36,244 bases of DNA from Phycisphaerales bacterium UBA2421 (GTDB lineage: Bacteria; Planctomycetota; Phycisphaerae; Tepidisphaerales; Tepidisphaeraceae), in contig DDRH01000067.1 of NCBI GenBank assembly GCA_002343075.1, positions 125,117-161,360 of the forward strand. Reading direction: 5' to 3'. Below the pieces are notes generated by a model. It was not told where the DNA came from, did no database searches, and worked only from the letters and a program-made list of their open reading frames with translations. The position numbers were made by a program, and so were the translations under genes. This document shows, in pieces, positions 24,717-32,168 of this stretch. Position 1 is the first letter of the stretch, and each line of letters begins with the position of its first letter.

Positions 24717-24792
24717 GGGACCGCGTGAGGCGGGCAGTTGTCATCTCGCCCCCGATTTCTGCCAAGCGCGTGGTTTGCCTTAAGATCGAGCC

Positions 24793-26220
24793 ATGCCGAT
24801 TGAGCCGAGTGCCGCACCAAACTGGATCAGCATTCTCCCGCCGCTACTGGCAATTGTACTGGCGATTTGGACACGGCAGGTTTACCTATCACTGGCGGCG
24901 GGGATTTTCGCCGGCTGTACCATTCTGGCGGGGTGGCGGCCACATGTCGGGCTGGCTAACACCGTGAATGAAGTCGTAAACGTGTTTGCCGATGCGGGCA
25001 ACACACGGGTGATCTTGTTTACGCTGGTTATCGGGGCGCTGATTGCGACGATCGAAGCATCCGGCGGAGTGAACGGGTTTGTGCGATCGCTCGAACGCCG
25101 GGGATTGGTGGCGACGCCGCGCCGCGCGGGGGTGATGGTGTTTCTCATTGGGGTGCTCGTCTTTGTCGAATCGAACATCACGATCCTTGTCGGTGGTGCT
25201 GTTGGGCGACCGCTGTTTGACCGCCTGAAGCTGTCGCGCGAGCGCCTGGCATATCTGCTCGACAGCACATCGGCCCCCATCTGCATGCTGATACCGCTCA
25301 ACGCATGGGGCGCGCTGGTGCTCGGATTGCTGGCGGGCAACGGCATTGCCAATCCGGTCGAGGTGATGCTGGCGAGTCTGCCTCTTAATTTCTATGCCAT
25401 TTTCGCGATTTGCCTCGCCGGCTTGACGGCGGTGTTTCAACTCAGCTTCGGGCCGATGCGCCGCGCGGATGCGCGCGCCCGAGCCGGTGAGACGCACTGG
25501 CCCAACGCGCAACTGATGGTCGATCCTGCCGGACTGACCGCAGCGCACACGACGGCGATACCGCCGCGGGCGATCAACATGCTCCTGCCGATCGCGGCGA
25601 TGGTGGTTGCCATGCCAACCTGCCTCTACTTCACTGGCGACGGCGATATGCGCAAAGGTTCTGGTTCGACCAGCGTGCTGTGGAGTGTGCTGATCGCCTG
25701 GGCCACCGCAGTGGGACTGCTGCTTGTGCAGCGAGCGTTCAGTCTCGAACAACTGACCCGCATCGCGCTGAAGGGTGCCAGCGGGCTGGTGCCGCTCGCG
25801 GCGATTCTCGTGCTGGCGCTGGCACTGGCGGTCGTGGCAAAGCAACTCGGCACCGGCGCATACATCGCCAATGCCACCCGCGGGGCGTTTCCCACCTGGA
25901 TTTTCCTGCCGCTTCTGTTTCTGGTGTCGGCGGTGGTTGCATTCTCGACGGGAACCAGTTGGGGCACATTCGCGCTGATGTTACCAATCGCGGTTCCGGC
26001 GGCGGTGACGCTTGGGCTTCCGCCGGCCCCATTTATCGCCGCGGCGCTCGCCGGTGGGGTTTTCGGTGACCACGCTTCGCCGATCAGCGACACCACCATC
26101 ATCGCATCCATGGCCGCCGCGACTGATCACGTCGATCATGTGCGCACGCAACTGCCCTACGCCCTTCTCGCCGCCGCCGGTGCGGTGGCTGCGTTTGCCG
26201 TGACAGGAGCGCTGCTCTAG
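24793..26220 (+). CDS. nhaC: Na+/H+ antiporter, NhaC family
   Basis: 475 aa with about 11-12 hydrophobic helices across the whole length. Family blocks: the N-terminal ISILPPLLAIVLAIWTRQVY, LFTLVIGALIATIEASGGVN, LIGVLVFVESNITILVGGAV with a buried Glu, STSAPICMLIPLNAWGALVL, VAFSTGTSWGTFALMLPIAV and the hallmark AALAGGVFGDHASPISDTTI followed by IASMAAATDHVDHV. It exchanges sodium for protons across the inner membrane. The predicted start has TAAGAT ending six bases upstream and no Shine-Dalgarno, again pointing to leaderless transcription. Single gene; the next gene starts 120 bp later. Confidence 0.9.
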   Translation: MPIEPSAAPNWISILPPLLAIVLAIWTRQVYLSLAAGIFAGCTILAGWRPHVGLANTVNEVVNVFADAGNTRVILFTLVIGALIATIEASGGVNGFVRSLERRGLVATPRRAGVMVFLIGVLVFVESNITILVGGAVGRPLFDRLKLSRERLAYLLDSTSAPICMLIPLNAWGALVLGLLAGNGIANPVEVMLASLPLNFYAIFAICLAGLTAVFQLSFGPMRRADARARAGETHWPNAQLMVDPAGLTAAHTTAIPPRAINMLLPIAAMVVAMPTCLYFTGDGDMRKGSGSTSVLWSVLIAWATAVGLLLVQRAFSLEQLTRIALKGASGLVPLAAILVLALALAVVAKQLGTGAYIANATRGAFPTWIFLPLLFLVSAVVAFSTGTSWGTFALMLPIAVPAAVTLGLPPAPFIAAALAGGVFGDHASPISDTTIIASMAAATDHVDHVRTQLPYALLAAAGAVAAFAVTGALL

Positions 26221-26339
26221 TCCCGGCCAAAGAAGCTGACAAGGCTTTGCCTCAGCATCTTCGGGGCGCTACGATGAGTAGCCCGGCACGAGTGGACCCG
26301 ATTGAGCCGGTTTGCCGATTGTTCTGATCGAGGCGATGC

Positions 26340-27656
26340 ATGGACGAAACGGATGATCACGCTAGCTCTCACTATCTCATGCGGCGAGCCGTTACTGCGA
26401 TTGTTGTAGCCGCGCTTGGCACCTTCGGCGCCGGCTGCGAGCGCGCGAGCGATGCTTCACCACGGCAGGCGGCAACCAGCCAGCCCGGCGACACAAGCAG
26501 GCCCATTACAGTCGCCACGGTACCGGTGACGCTGGCTGACCGTCCGATTACCGTTTCGCTTACCGGTTCACTCTTCGGCGATGAGCAGGCAACCGTCAGC
26601 GCAAAGGTCGGCGGGCGGATTGCATCCATCGCGGCTGATGTCGGCGATCGTGTCGCGCCCAATGCGGTGTTGGCTCAGATTGAGCTTTCTGATTATCAAA
26701 TTCAGGTTGACCAGAAGCGTCTTGCTGTGCGCGAGGCGCTGGCGTCGCTTGGGCTTGGCGAATTGCCCAATGAGAGCTTTGATCCATCTACGGTGGCAAC
26801 CGTCGAACGGGCGCGCTTCCAGCGGGAGAATGCGCAGGCCAAGCTGGATCGCGCATCGAAGCTGATGCAGTCAGAACCGCCGGCGATCAGCGAACAGGAG
26901 TTTGCCGACATGCGAACGGCGTTCGAAGTGGCCCGGCGGGACTATGATGTCGCCGTCTTGCAAACCAGCGCACAACTTGCCATGGCTCGAAGCCGCAGTG
27001 CCGAGGTGGCCGCTGCCGAGCAGCAACTGGCCGATGCGACGCTCCGCGCCCCTGCCCAGCCCGCCGACGGCAGCCCGGAACATTTCGCGGTCGCGGCGCG
27101 CCTGGTGAGCGCCGGGGAGTTGGTCAACCCCGGCACGCCGATGTTTCGCCTGGTGGCCGACCGCCTGATTAAGTTTCGCGGCGCCGCGCCCGAGCGGTTT
27201 GCACGACAGTTGGCGCGGGGTCAAACGGCGACGTTTCAGATTGACGGCGCGCAGACGGTCAAGGGCGAAGTCAGCCGTGTCAGCCCGGCGATCGACCCTG
27301 TCAGCCGGACTTTTGAGATTGAGATTGTAATTGATAACAGCGATGGTCAACTGCGCCCCGGCGCATTTGCACGCGCGCAAGTCGTTGTTGGTCAGCAGGT
27401 TGGAGTGTCGCTGGTTCCGAAGAACGCGGTCATTTCATTCGCCGGGATCGATCGCGTGTTTATCGTGAAAGACGGCAAGGCGACGGGTACGCGCGTCACG
27501 CCGGTCGAAACGATGGGAGAGAAAGTAGCCATCGCGGAAAGTCTGGCGGAAAACACCCCTGTCATCCTCCGCGGCGACCGCGGTATCGCCGAGGGCGTCG
27601 CGGTGACGATCGGCGCCGTCCCGCCGCCAAGCTCAGCCTCCTCCGATTCAGATTAA
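26340..27656 (+). CDS. RND efflux adaptor lipoprotein (membrane fusion protein) without an adjacent pump
   Basis: 438 aa. A signal peptide with lipobox-like end (VVAALGTFGAGC) follows an 11-14 residue polar N-terminus; an ATG at 26379 would give a more usual lipoprotein start. Domains in order: lipoyl half, long coiled-coil hairpin at roughly 120-235 (rich in Ala, Gln, Glu and Arg), second lipoyl part ending with LVNPGTPMFRLV, then barrel with VKGEVSRVSPAIDPVSRTFE, QLRPGAFARAQVVVG and a membrane-proximal part. The end is Ser/Pro-rich and disordered. It should pair with an RND permease, but the next feature is tRNA-Pro and an island, so the pump gene may have been displaced or lies elsewhere. 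GAGG six bases before ATG 26340 supports that start. Confidence 0.88.
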   Translation: MDETDDHASSHYLMRRAVTAIVVAALGTFGAGCERASDASPRQAATSQPGDTSRPITVATVPVTLADRPITVSLTGSLFGDEQATVSAKVGGRIASIAADVGDRVAPNAVLAQIELSDYQIQVDQKRLAVREALASLGLGELPNESFDPSTVATVERARFQRENAQAKLDRASKLMQSEPPAISEQEFADMRTAFEVARRDYDVAVLQTSAQLAMARSRSAEVAAAEQQLADATLRAPAQPADGSPEHFAVAARLVSAGELVNPGTPMFRLVADRLIKFRGAAPERFARQLARGQTATFQIDGAQTVKGEVSRVSPAIDPVSRTFEIEIVIDNSDGQLRPGAFARAQVVVGQQVGVSLVPKNAVISFAGIDRVFIVKDGKATGTRVTPVETMGEKVAIAESLAENTPVILRGDRGIAEGVAVTIGAVPPPSSASSDSD

Positions 27657-27725
27657 ACGCCCCACCCTCTGCCAATCCACCTAGCCCAGAGTCGCCCACG
27701 ATGTTCGCCAACCAACGACCAACAA

Positions 27726-27754
27726 TTGCCACCCGCATCAAGTTGGGTTATGAA
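27726..27754 (+). promoter_or_regulatory. Candidate promoter of tRNA-Pro
   Basis: TTGCCA (27726-27731) and TATGAA (27749-27754) are separated by exactly 17 bp, the best sigma-70-like arrangement nearby. The -10 ends 10 nt before the tRNA, so transcription would start just ahead of it. Confidence 0.5.
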
Positions 27755-27764
27755 AGAGACGCCG

Positions 27765-27839
27765 CGGGGCGTAGCTCAGCTTGGCTAGAGCGCCTGGTTT
27801 GGGACCAGGAAGTCGCAGGTTCAAATCCTGTCGCCCCGA
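27765..27839 (+). tRNA. tRNA-Pro (anticodon UGG)
   Basis: 75 nt without encoded CCA. The acceptor stem pairs CGGGGCG (27765-27771) with CGCCCCG (27832-27838), discriminator A27839. The D arm begins GTAGCTCAGCTTGGCTAGAG. The anticodon arm is CCTGG-TTTGGGA-CCAGG, giving anticodon TGG. The T arm contains the standard GTTCAAATC. This is the only tRNA I see; its 3' end likely serves as the integration site for the island that follows. Confidence 0.95.
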
Positions 27840-27843
27840 CTGT

Positions 27844-27872
27844 CATAAACCACTGCTATGCAGTGGTTTATG
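27844..27872. repeat. Perfect 13-bp inverted repeat just after tRNA-Pro
   Basis: 27844-27856 pairs exactly with 27860-27872 around a 3-nt loop (TAT), starting 4 bases after the tRNA. A weak T-rich tail (TGTTTGTG) follows. It may be the tRNA terminator, or a recombinase site at the island edge. Confidence 0.6.
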
Positions 27873-27910
27873 TGTTTGTGGCGTGATCGTCCACTTCGCC
27901 CAAAAACGCC

Positions 27911-27958
27911 TTGCACAACAATTCCGGGACTTCTTGCACTACAATTCGTGGCGAATTG
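27911..27958. repeat. Direct and inverted repeats upstream of the integrase
   Basis: TTGCACAACAATTCC (27911-27925) recurs as TTGCACTACAATTCG (27934-27948) with two mismatches and a 23-bp period, close to two helical turns. The second copy runs into an inverted pair CAATTCG (27942-27948) / CGAATTG (27952-27958). Such spacing suits a dimeric regulator or integrase arm-type sites. The TTGCAC units could also act as -35 boxes. Confidence 0.5.
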
Positions 27959-27987
27959 CATTCCGACTCTCTATCCCGGAGGTTCGA

Positions 27988-29199
27988 TTGGGCCGCCACA
28001 AGCAACGCAGGATCCCGAAGCTCGGCTTCACGAAGCTCCGCGGGATTGGTTGGAACGTCAGCTTCCGAGACCCACACACCCGCACGCCGCGGCGCGTCAA
28101 GTTCGGCATGGTCGACAAAGACAAGGCCAGAGCGCTGTATCAGGATTGGCTGTCGGACTTCGTGAAAGGCAAGGTGAACGGCGGTGCCGGCGGGCCGAAG
28201 AAGCCGGTAGTCGACGTGTCAAAGGTGACCGCACAGCCGGGGAGCCTACTCGCGGTCGCATCCAGCTACCTCTTCCACGAAGAACGGCGCACACGCAAGG
28301 CTGGCGAGCCACGACGCCTCGGAACTATCAGCGCACAAGCACTCGCTGACAAACGATACGACGTCCGGCATTTTCTGTCCTTCATCAATAAGCGTTTCGG
28401 CCCGGGGGCAGCCGGGCGTCTTCCTGTGATCGACCTCAAGATGGACGACATCGAGGCGTACAACCGCGCGCTTGCCGATGCCGAGTACTCCGAAACGCTC
28501 GTGAAGAATCGCATGGCGGCCGTGAAGGGAATCATCGACCGCGCAGGCCGCCTTGAACACGGGGAGCAACGGCTCACGTGGAACTGGAACGCCCGCGACA
28601 CCTACCGCGGAAAAGCCGGCACGCCGCGAAAACTCCCCTCCCTACCTCAACTCAAAGCCGTGCTTGCGAAGTGCGACACCCGCACGCGCGCAATCGTCTG
28701 GACAGCCATCGGCTTGGGTTTTGGACAGGGTGACCTTACCGCGGTGAAGGCCGGGCAGATTGACAAGAAGAGCTACGACCTTCGTCGCGGCAAGACCGGG
28801 CTGGAACGTTATGGCCCAACGCCGCCTGGAGTTTGGACAGCGATCGCCGAGTACCTGAAGCAGCATCCGCGAGAACCAGACGAACTCCTGTTCGTCTCGC
28901 AGAGCGGACAACCGCTTACGCACGGGAACACCGACTCAGTTGACCTCTGGTGGCGTCGGCTGCGGCTGGCGCTCGGCAGCAAAGGCAAGGGCCTTTCGGG
29001 CTTCTACGTTCTGCGCCATCTTGGGGCGACCGAATTCGGCTCGCGCCCCGGGTGTTCCCTGAGCGACATACGTCGGTGGCTCGGACACGCCGCCAGCTCG
29101 TCGATGGCCGATGTGTACATGCGGCCGGTTGCACCAGAACATCGCGACGTGGTTGAATGGGTGCGTGCTCGTCTCCTCGGCAACAAACCGCTGGTTTGA
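27988..29199 (+). CDS. Tyrosine recombinase/integrase, divergent GFG-type
   Basis: 403 aa from the TTG at 27988, which follows GGAGG by five bases; longer reading in-frame back to 27781 would begin inside the tRNA and is rejected. N-terminal about 70 residues are basic; a SAM-like core-binding domain with FHEERRTRKAGEPRRLG and DDIEAYNRALADAEYSETLV follows; the catalytic domain starts near 220. Catalytic positions: the first Arg is not present, its place reading GLGFGQGDLTAVKAGQ (about 243-249); the beta-hairpin Lys is in LRRGKTGLERYG; the second box reads FYVLRHLGATEF with Arg343 but Tyr in place of the usual His; then WLGHAASSSMADVYMRPV with the nucleophile Tyr377. Related planctomycete integrases also have GFG.xD here, so the loss is a family trait. 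It probably integrates the island at tRNA-Pro. Confidence 0.83.
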   Translation: MGRHKQRRIPKLGFTKLRGIGWNVSFRDPHTRTPRRVKFGMVDKDKARALYQDWLSDFVKGKVNGGAGGPKKPVVDVSKVTAQPGSLLAVASSYLFHEERRTRKAGEPRRLGTISAQALADKRYDVRHFLSFINKRFGPGAAGRLPVIDLKMDDIEAYNRALADAEYSETLVKNRMAAVKGIIDRAGRLEHGEQRLTWNWNARDTYRGKAGTPRKLPSLPQLKAVLAKCDTRTRAIVWTAIGLGFGQGDLTAVKAGQIDKKSYDLRRGKTGLERYGPTPPGVWTAIAEYLKQHPREPDELLFVSQSGQPLTHGNTDSVDLWWRRLRLALGSKGKGLSGFYVLRHLGATEFGSRPGCSLSDIRRWLGHAASSSMADVYMRPVAPEHRDVVEWVRARLLGNKPLV

Positions 29200-29669
29200 G
29201 TTCGCCGCCGGCGCAGCTTCCGTGAGCTTCGGCGGACGCTGCCTGAAGCGAGCAAGACCGTCAACTGCTGCCGCAACACCATCGGGTTGTAACGCCACGC
29301 TGCCTGCACACGCAGGAACGGCACGCCACAGGCGTTCAAGACCGAGTTGACGAATTCGTCGCGACGCAATCTCTCGTCTTGCTCGTGCGAGCGATCATCG
29401 AGTTCGATAGCGCCCAGAATCCTCCCGGTGCGGCCGTCGAAGAGCAAAACATCGACGTGCTTCTGAGCAATGCGGGCGAGGGGAATTGCCCCTACTTCGG
29501 GGCGACAGAAAATCACATCAGCCAGTCGAACCTTCGGCGCCACACGAATTGCCGGCCGGAGAACGCCGCATAGAGAGCGGAGGAATGCGAGTTCTGCTTT
29601 AGAAAGCAAGTACTGACGGGGGTCGTAAATGTCGGAGCTGCGCTGCTGCCAGTCATGCTCATTCGTCAT
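29004..29669 (-). CDS. DUF2726-like (PD-(D/E)XK-type) nuclease-like protein with an antisense C-terminal extension
   Basis: 221 aa. Residues about 20-140 match the DUF2726 pattern: DPRQYLLSKAELAFLRSLCG, VRLADVIF, ARIAQKHVDVLLFDGRTGRI, LGAIELDDRSHEQDERLRRD and CGVPFLRVQAAWRYNP. The D/E residues before and within IELDD resemble the core of PD-(D/E)XK nucleases, the fold assigned to this family. After about residue 145 the sequence becomes Arg/Ser-rich (VRRSSRKLRRRRTQTSGLLP) and is read antisense to the last 196 bases of the integrase gene, so the true stop may have been lost. It follows hsdM by 30 bp on the same strand and may be co-transcribed as an accessory of the restriction locus. ATG 29669 has only a weak GAGG. 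Confidence 0.68.
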   Translation of the reverse strand: MTNEHDWQQRSSDIYDPRQYLLSKAELAFLRSLCGVLRPAIRVAPKVRLADVIFCRPEVGAIPLARIAQKHVDVLLFDGRTGRILGAIELDDRSHEQDERLRRDEFVNSVLNACGVPFLRVQAAWRYNPMVLRQQLTVLLASGSVRRSSRKLRRRRTQTSGLLPRRRARTHSTTSRCSGATGRMYTSAIDELAACPSHRRMSLREHPGREPNSVAPRWRRT

Positions 29670-29699
29670 GCCTCAGTATCACGCGTTTTCGCAGACTAG

Positions 29700-31193
29700 T
29701 CACCCCTTCTCTGTGGAACGAAGTTCGCCAGCGATTTCCGCAAATTGCTCCATCGCTGCTTCGAGATCGTCCGCGATTTCGGCGGCGATTACGTCGGGTT
29801 CGGGCAGGGAATCGCCGTCATCGAGGCTTTCATCCTTCAGCCAGAACAAATCAAGGCTCAACTTGTCGCGCTTGAGCAGGTCCTCGTAGGCAAAGCTCCG
29901 CCATCGCCCGATTGGATTGCTTTCGCTCCAAGTGGCTTTGCGAGCGTGAATCTTTCCCGGTTTGAAGCTGTCCACGAACTCGGCGAAATCGGCGCGGCGG
30001 ATCGGATTCTGCTTGAGCGTGAAGTGCATGTTCGTTCGCAGGTCGTACACCCAAAGCTTGGTCGTCCACGCTTGTTCACGGCCGGGTTTCTTGTCGAAGA
30101 ACAACACATTCGCCTTGACGCCTGGCGAATACCAGATTCCCGTGGGAAGTCGCAGCAGCGTGTGAACGTCGCATTGAGCCAGCAGCTTGCGCCTGATCTT
30201 TTCTCCAGCCCCGCCCTCGAACAGCACGTTGTCGGGCAGCACGACGGCAGCTCGGCCATTGACCTTCAGCAGCGTGTAAATGTGCTGGAGAAAATTGAGC
30301 TGCTTATTGCTCGTCGAAGCCCAGAAATCATTGCGAACGACGACCTGCTTCTCTTTCTCCAAGTCGCCTTCTTCATTGACGAACGACACACTGCTTTTCT
30401 TCCCAAACGGCGGGTTCGTGAGCACCATTGAAAACTGATCGCCCCACGACGAAGCCAGGCTGTCATGGCCCGCATGAATAGGACTGTCGTCGCCGCCGAT
30501 GCCGTGCAAGTGCAGATTCATCGCGCAAAGTCGCGCCGTGTTGGGAACCAACTCCATGCCCGTCACGAGCTTGTCCCTCAGCCGACGCTTCTTCGCCTTG
30601 TCCATCGCCGATTCGTGGTGATGAAGGACGTGGTTATATGACAAGTAAAGAAACCCGCCCGTGCCGGCCGCCGGATCGCAGATCGTGTCATCAGGCGTCG
30701 GGCGCATCACGTCGACGACCGCCTCAATCACCGCGCGAGTTGTGAAATACTGGCCTGCGCCTTTCGGGGATTCCTCCGCCGTGCGTTTGAGTAATTCCTC
30801 GTAGATCGTTCCCTTTACATCCGCGCTCAACCCTGTCCAGTTTTCCTTGTCTATCAGCTCAACGATGAGTCGTCGCAGCTTCGCTGGGTCGGTGATCTCG
30901 TTCTTCGCCTTCAAGAAAATCGTGCCGAGCATTCCCTTCTGTTTGCCGAGTTCTTCGAGCGTTTTCCGATAATGCTGTTCAAGTTCAACTCCGTCGCGCT
31001 TGAGGAGATTCGGCCAGTCAAACGGCGCAGGAACTAGCGCCGGCCGGTTGTACGGTGACCTCGATAGCTCGTCAGCCATCTTCAAGAACAGGAGGAAAGT
31101 GATTTGCTCGACGTAGGCTTGATACGAAAGCCCGTCGTCACGCAGAACATGCGCGAAGCTCCACGCGCGGTTGCCAATCTGTCCGGAGTCCAT
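29700..31193 (-). CDS. hsdM: Type I restriction-modification DNA adenine methyltransferase subunit HsdM
   Basis: 497 aa, standard length. HsdM makes N6-methyladenine at the site chosen by HsdS. The N-terminal helical domain has GLSYQAYVEQITFLLFLKMA; the SAM site is DPAAGTGGFLYLSYNHVL (about 173); the catalytic motif is VLTNPPFGKK (about 258-265). KGAGQYFTTRAVIEAVVDVM is also a class signature. It is the fourth gene of hsdS-X-Y-hsdM, 6 bp after Y. The order S before M with two genes between is unusual; hsdR is not in the window. Confidence 0.94.
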   Translation of the reverse strand: MDSGQIGNRAWSFAHVLRDDGLSYQAYVEQITFLLFLKMADELSRSPYNRPALVPAPFDWPNLLKRDGVELEQHYRKTLEELGKQKGMLGTIFLKAKNEITDPAKLRRLIVELIDKENWTGLSADVKGTIYEELLKRTAEESPKGAGQYFTTRAVIEAVVDVMRPTPDDTICDPAAGTGGFLYLSYNHVLHHHESAMDKAKKRRLRDKLVTGMELVPNTARLCAMNLHLHGIGGDDSPIHAGHDSLASSWGDQFSMVLTNPPFGKKSSVSFVNEEGDLEKEKQVVVRNDFWASTSNKQLNFLQHIYTLLKVNGRAAVVLPDNVLFEGGAGEKIRRKLLAQCDVHTLLRLPTGIWYSPGVKANVLFFDKKPGREQAWTTKLWVYDLRTNMHFTLKQNPIRRADFAEFVDSFKPGKIHARKATWSESNPIGRWRSFAYEDLLKRDKLSLDLFWLKDESLDDGDSLPEPDVIAAEIADDLEAAMEQFAEIAGELRSTEKG

Positions 31194-31199
31194 GAATTG

Positions 31200-32168
31200 T
31201 CAGTCCTTTCCAAGCCCGAACGGCTCAAACAGAACGTCAAAACGGGTTGGGCCAGCTTTCAACTTCTGTTCAGCCGATGACACATCCGAAACAGTTGGTA
31301 AACCTTGAAGCACAAACCGAGGCCGTTCGCCACATGCCTCCCCGGCGACTGCGAAAGCGCGTCCGAGGGTTTCAACAATGGAGTGCCGCAACTCAATGCA
31401 GAACTTGTACCATCGGCATTGGCGCACCATGAAGTGATAGTCGGCACTGTGCTGCTGAAACATTCCGCGGCCATTCCAGCCGACAAACCGAGTCTCGCGG
31501 GCTACCGCGAGGTCGTAGCTCCGCCGCACATCCGTGAACGGTTCCAACGACCGGCGTTCGATCGAATCCTCCATCCACCTTTTCTGCGACTGACCAATCA
31601 GAGGTAAGGTAGTTCGAATCGACGTCAAGCTCTCCGCCAAACTCGTGGGCGGCAGAAATCTTGCAATGCGGCCAAATTCCAGCGGAATGAGTCGCGATTC
31701 AGAATCCCCCTTAACTTTTCCCGCGGGAACCCTTTGATACCAGTTCTTGCCAATTCGGCAAACCGATCCTTTAGGAATGTAACTCAGCATGACGTCCTCT
31801 GGCGCGGCATCTTTCGCGTCGCTCCGCCTGCCGAAACACAACTCATAGTTCAGCTCGCCGTCTAAGACCAGTGCGCGCGACGCCATCTGACCGAAGTCTC
31901 CAAGAGCCCTGACTAGGCTCTTCTCATAGCCGTTGCTGTGTGGAATCGCGCGTAATAGGGTTTCGGTGAGCTTCGGCGAACACCCCTCGATCCTCGCTGT
32001 GTCTTTGTTCTTGCGAAAACGATGAAATTGCCCCCAAATCTCCAATCCGACGTCTTCGGCCAGCATCCAGAGATTCGAGTCCTTCGGGAGCGAATCAGCG
32101 TAGGACAGAGGCCAAAAGACGGTACGACTGTCCCACACCAGGTCGGGTGCGCGGCCGCGATTACGCAT
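31200..32168 (-). CDS. Unrecognised protein Y in the hsd operon
   Basis: 322 aa. Start at ATG 32168 is set by AAGGAG six bases upstream and an 8-nt overlap with the stop of gene X. I recognise no family. It starts RGRAPDLVWDSRTVFWPLSY, is moderately basic and aromatic, and has no signal peptide or membrane helix, so it should be cytoplasmic. Noted blocks: GLEIWGQFHRFRKNKDTARI, KNWYQRVPAGKVKGDSESRL, RSYDLAVARETRFVGWNGRG and SADYHFMVRQCRWYKFCIEL, then a less ordered end. His and Arg in the latter parts are candidates for nucleic acid contact only. Its tight fit between X and hsdM suggests it works with the restriction system or with X. Confidence 0.72.
   Translation of the reverse strand: MRNRGRAPDLVWDSRTVFWPLSYADSLPKDSNLWMLAEDVGLEIWGQFHRFRKNKDTARIEGCSPKLTETLLRAIPHSNGYEKSLVRALGDFGQMASRALVLDGELNYELCFGRRSDAKDAAPEDVMLSYIPKGSVCRIGKNWYQRVPAGKVKGDSESRLIPLEFGRIARFLPPTSLAESLTSIRTTLPLIGQSQKRWMEDSIERRSLEPFTDVRRSYDLAVARETRFVGWNGRGMFQQHSADYHFMVRQCRWYKFCIELRHSIVETLGRAFAVAGEACGERPRFVLQGLPTVSDVSSAEQKLKAGPTRFDVLFEPFGLGKD

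Noticed and set aside
27781..27987. Integrase start at 27781
   Set aside because: It would begin inside tRNA-Pro; GGAGG before the TTG at 27988 marks the real start.
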